Shown: positions 63,412-64,000 of the stretch, one piece after another
How the letters are laid out: every line of letters begins with the position of its first letter
Numbering within the stretch: the stretch's first letter is position 1
NCBI GenBank assembly: GCA_965263225.1
Contig: CBDHHG010000055.1
Coordinates: 62,001-126,000, forward strand
Direction: 5' to 3'
Length of the DNA: 64,000 nucleotides
Source: DT-111 sp965263225
Lineage (GTDB): Bacteria; Bacteroidota; Bacteroidia; Chitinophagales; Saprospiraceae
Notes under the pieces: model-generated
Told to the model about the DNA's origin: nothing
The model's input: only the letters and a program-made list of their open reading frames with translations
Database searches by the model: none
Made by a program: the position numbers and the translations under genes

Positions 63412-63969
63412 AGATTCTCCGAAATTTGCACTATAAAAGCAGGAATAGCCAATTTTACCTATCTTTCGTTTGTTTCAGCAGTCAGTTGCTAAAATTTAAG
63501 CTGCTAATTGCAAATCGTGAAATACAATTAGATTGTTTAAATTCTCAAGCTGTTTCTCAGGGAGAGAGAAATAATACAGTAGATTGAGATGAAGCACAAT
63601 TCAAGAATAACTAAAAATCGAGAAGTTTCATTTCGATAGAAGAGAAATTAGGGAAGCCTCTAAATAGGAATTGACTAAATACTCAAGTTCAGCCTAAAAC
63701 TTTTTTTTCGTATTTTTTGGTTTGGCATCACAGAAATGTCTTCAAACCTAGTTCTGATCGAATGAAGCTTTTCGCAAAAACTCGAACGCGTCGGATTAGG
63801 CCAAAAACTCTGTAAATCCTTCGAGAACTTTAAAAAACAAAAGGCCAGATGAACGCATCTGACCTTTCTGAGAATACCTTTAATTTCTTAAACAACTGTC
63901 AAAACGACTGCTGAAGAAAAATCTTCAAGCATTTGTCGCTGATTATCAGTTATTTGACAAAATGTTAAG
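63412..63969. other. Gene-free chromosomal stretch right of the IS
   Basis: No credible gene is present. A hairpin GGCCAGATG/CATCTGACC at 63843-63864 followed by TTTCT can end rightward transcription. A short frame at 63399-63587 starts inside the IS end and has no coding character. Confidence 0.5.
63843..63864 (+). terminator. Hairpin terminator near the window end
   Basis: GGCCAGATG pairs with CATCTGACC (one mismatch) over AACG and is followed by TTTCT; an A-rich stretch precedes it, so it could also work leftward after the tRNA. Confidence 0.55.
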
Positions 63970-64000
63970 TGATTCCGCTGGGGCTCGAACCCAGGACCCC
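63970..64000 (-). tRNA. tRNA gene, 3' end only
   Basis: The reverse strand reads a T-arm (CTGGG-TTCGAGC-CCCAG) followed by an acceptor strand CGGAATC and discriminator A. The anticodon lies outside the window. The T-arm and acceptor resemble Bacteroidota tRNA-Lys, but the isotype cannot be fixed. CCA is not encoded. Confidence 0.75.

Overview
The window looks like a chromosomal segment of a Bacteroidota bacterium, most likely of the Saprospiria/Lewinella kind. The evidence is a type IX secretion (type B) C-terminal domain protein, an outer-membrane beta-barrel with a carboxypeptidase-regulatory-like N-terminus, a TANFOR-like secreted protein, few Shine-Dalgarno sequences, and a TAnnTTTG -7 promoter box before the tRNA. 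All assignments come from reading the sequence; no database was searched.

Bases 1-25.3 kb are ordinary chromosome. They hold a partial secreted serine protease, an SGNH/MBOAT acyl-transfer pair, a Gfo/Idh/MocA oxidoreductase, formate-tetrahydrofolate ligase (fhs), an S9 peptidase, a lipoprotein and an outer-membrane barrel that both carry Gly/Arg-rich tracts, and a TANFOR-like protein followed by a very large secreted protein and a small downstream gene (toxin/immunity-like layout, unproven). A propeller histidine kinase with a LytTR regulator and a T9SS cargo protein follow. Two short ORFs (3.65-4.1 kb and 13.0-13.3 kb) are decayed remnants of a metallo-beta-lactamase-fold enzyme and an M28 peptidase.

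At 25524-25610 lies tRNA-Ser(TGA). Its 3' end starts a 35-bp direct repeat that recurs at 60332-60366, so about 34.7 kb is an integrated element with a tyrosine integrase next to attL. The element has five parts: (a) two arrays of a short palindromic motif around a small accessory module with an FGE-sulfatase-fold protein; (b) a leftward operon-like block (42670 to 29961) that looks like a virion and lysis module but lacks recognisable terminase, portal, tail or packaging ATPase genes, and contains two small beta-rich proteins, many membrane-anchored proteins, a transglutaminase-like protein, a beta-helix spike with a Sec signal, a lipoprotein and a membrane-anchored GH108 muramidase; (c) a 22-repeat CRISPR array with no cas genes, abutted by a DDE transposase; (d) a leftward replication and control block with a TOPRIM/SF3-helicase replication protein, two iteron-like repeat clusters, several strong terminators and a repressor with operator palindromes; (e) a rightward cargo segment with a helical-repeat protein, an OLD-family ATPase-TOPRIM nuclease and a NACHT NTPase with a possible nuclease N-terminus, which together look like a two-gene anti-phage system.

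Just right of attR is an ISL3-family element split by an IS3-family element. The window ends in chromosomal sequence with a partial tRNA on the minus strand. The strongest candidates for something undescribed are the tailless virus-like element itself, its OLD-NACHT cassette, and the cas-less CRISPR array it carries.
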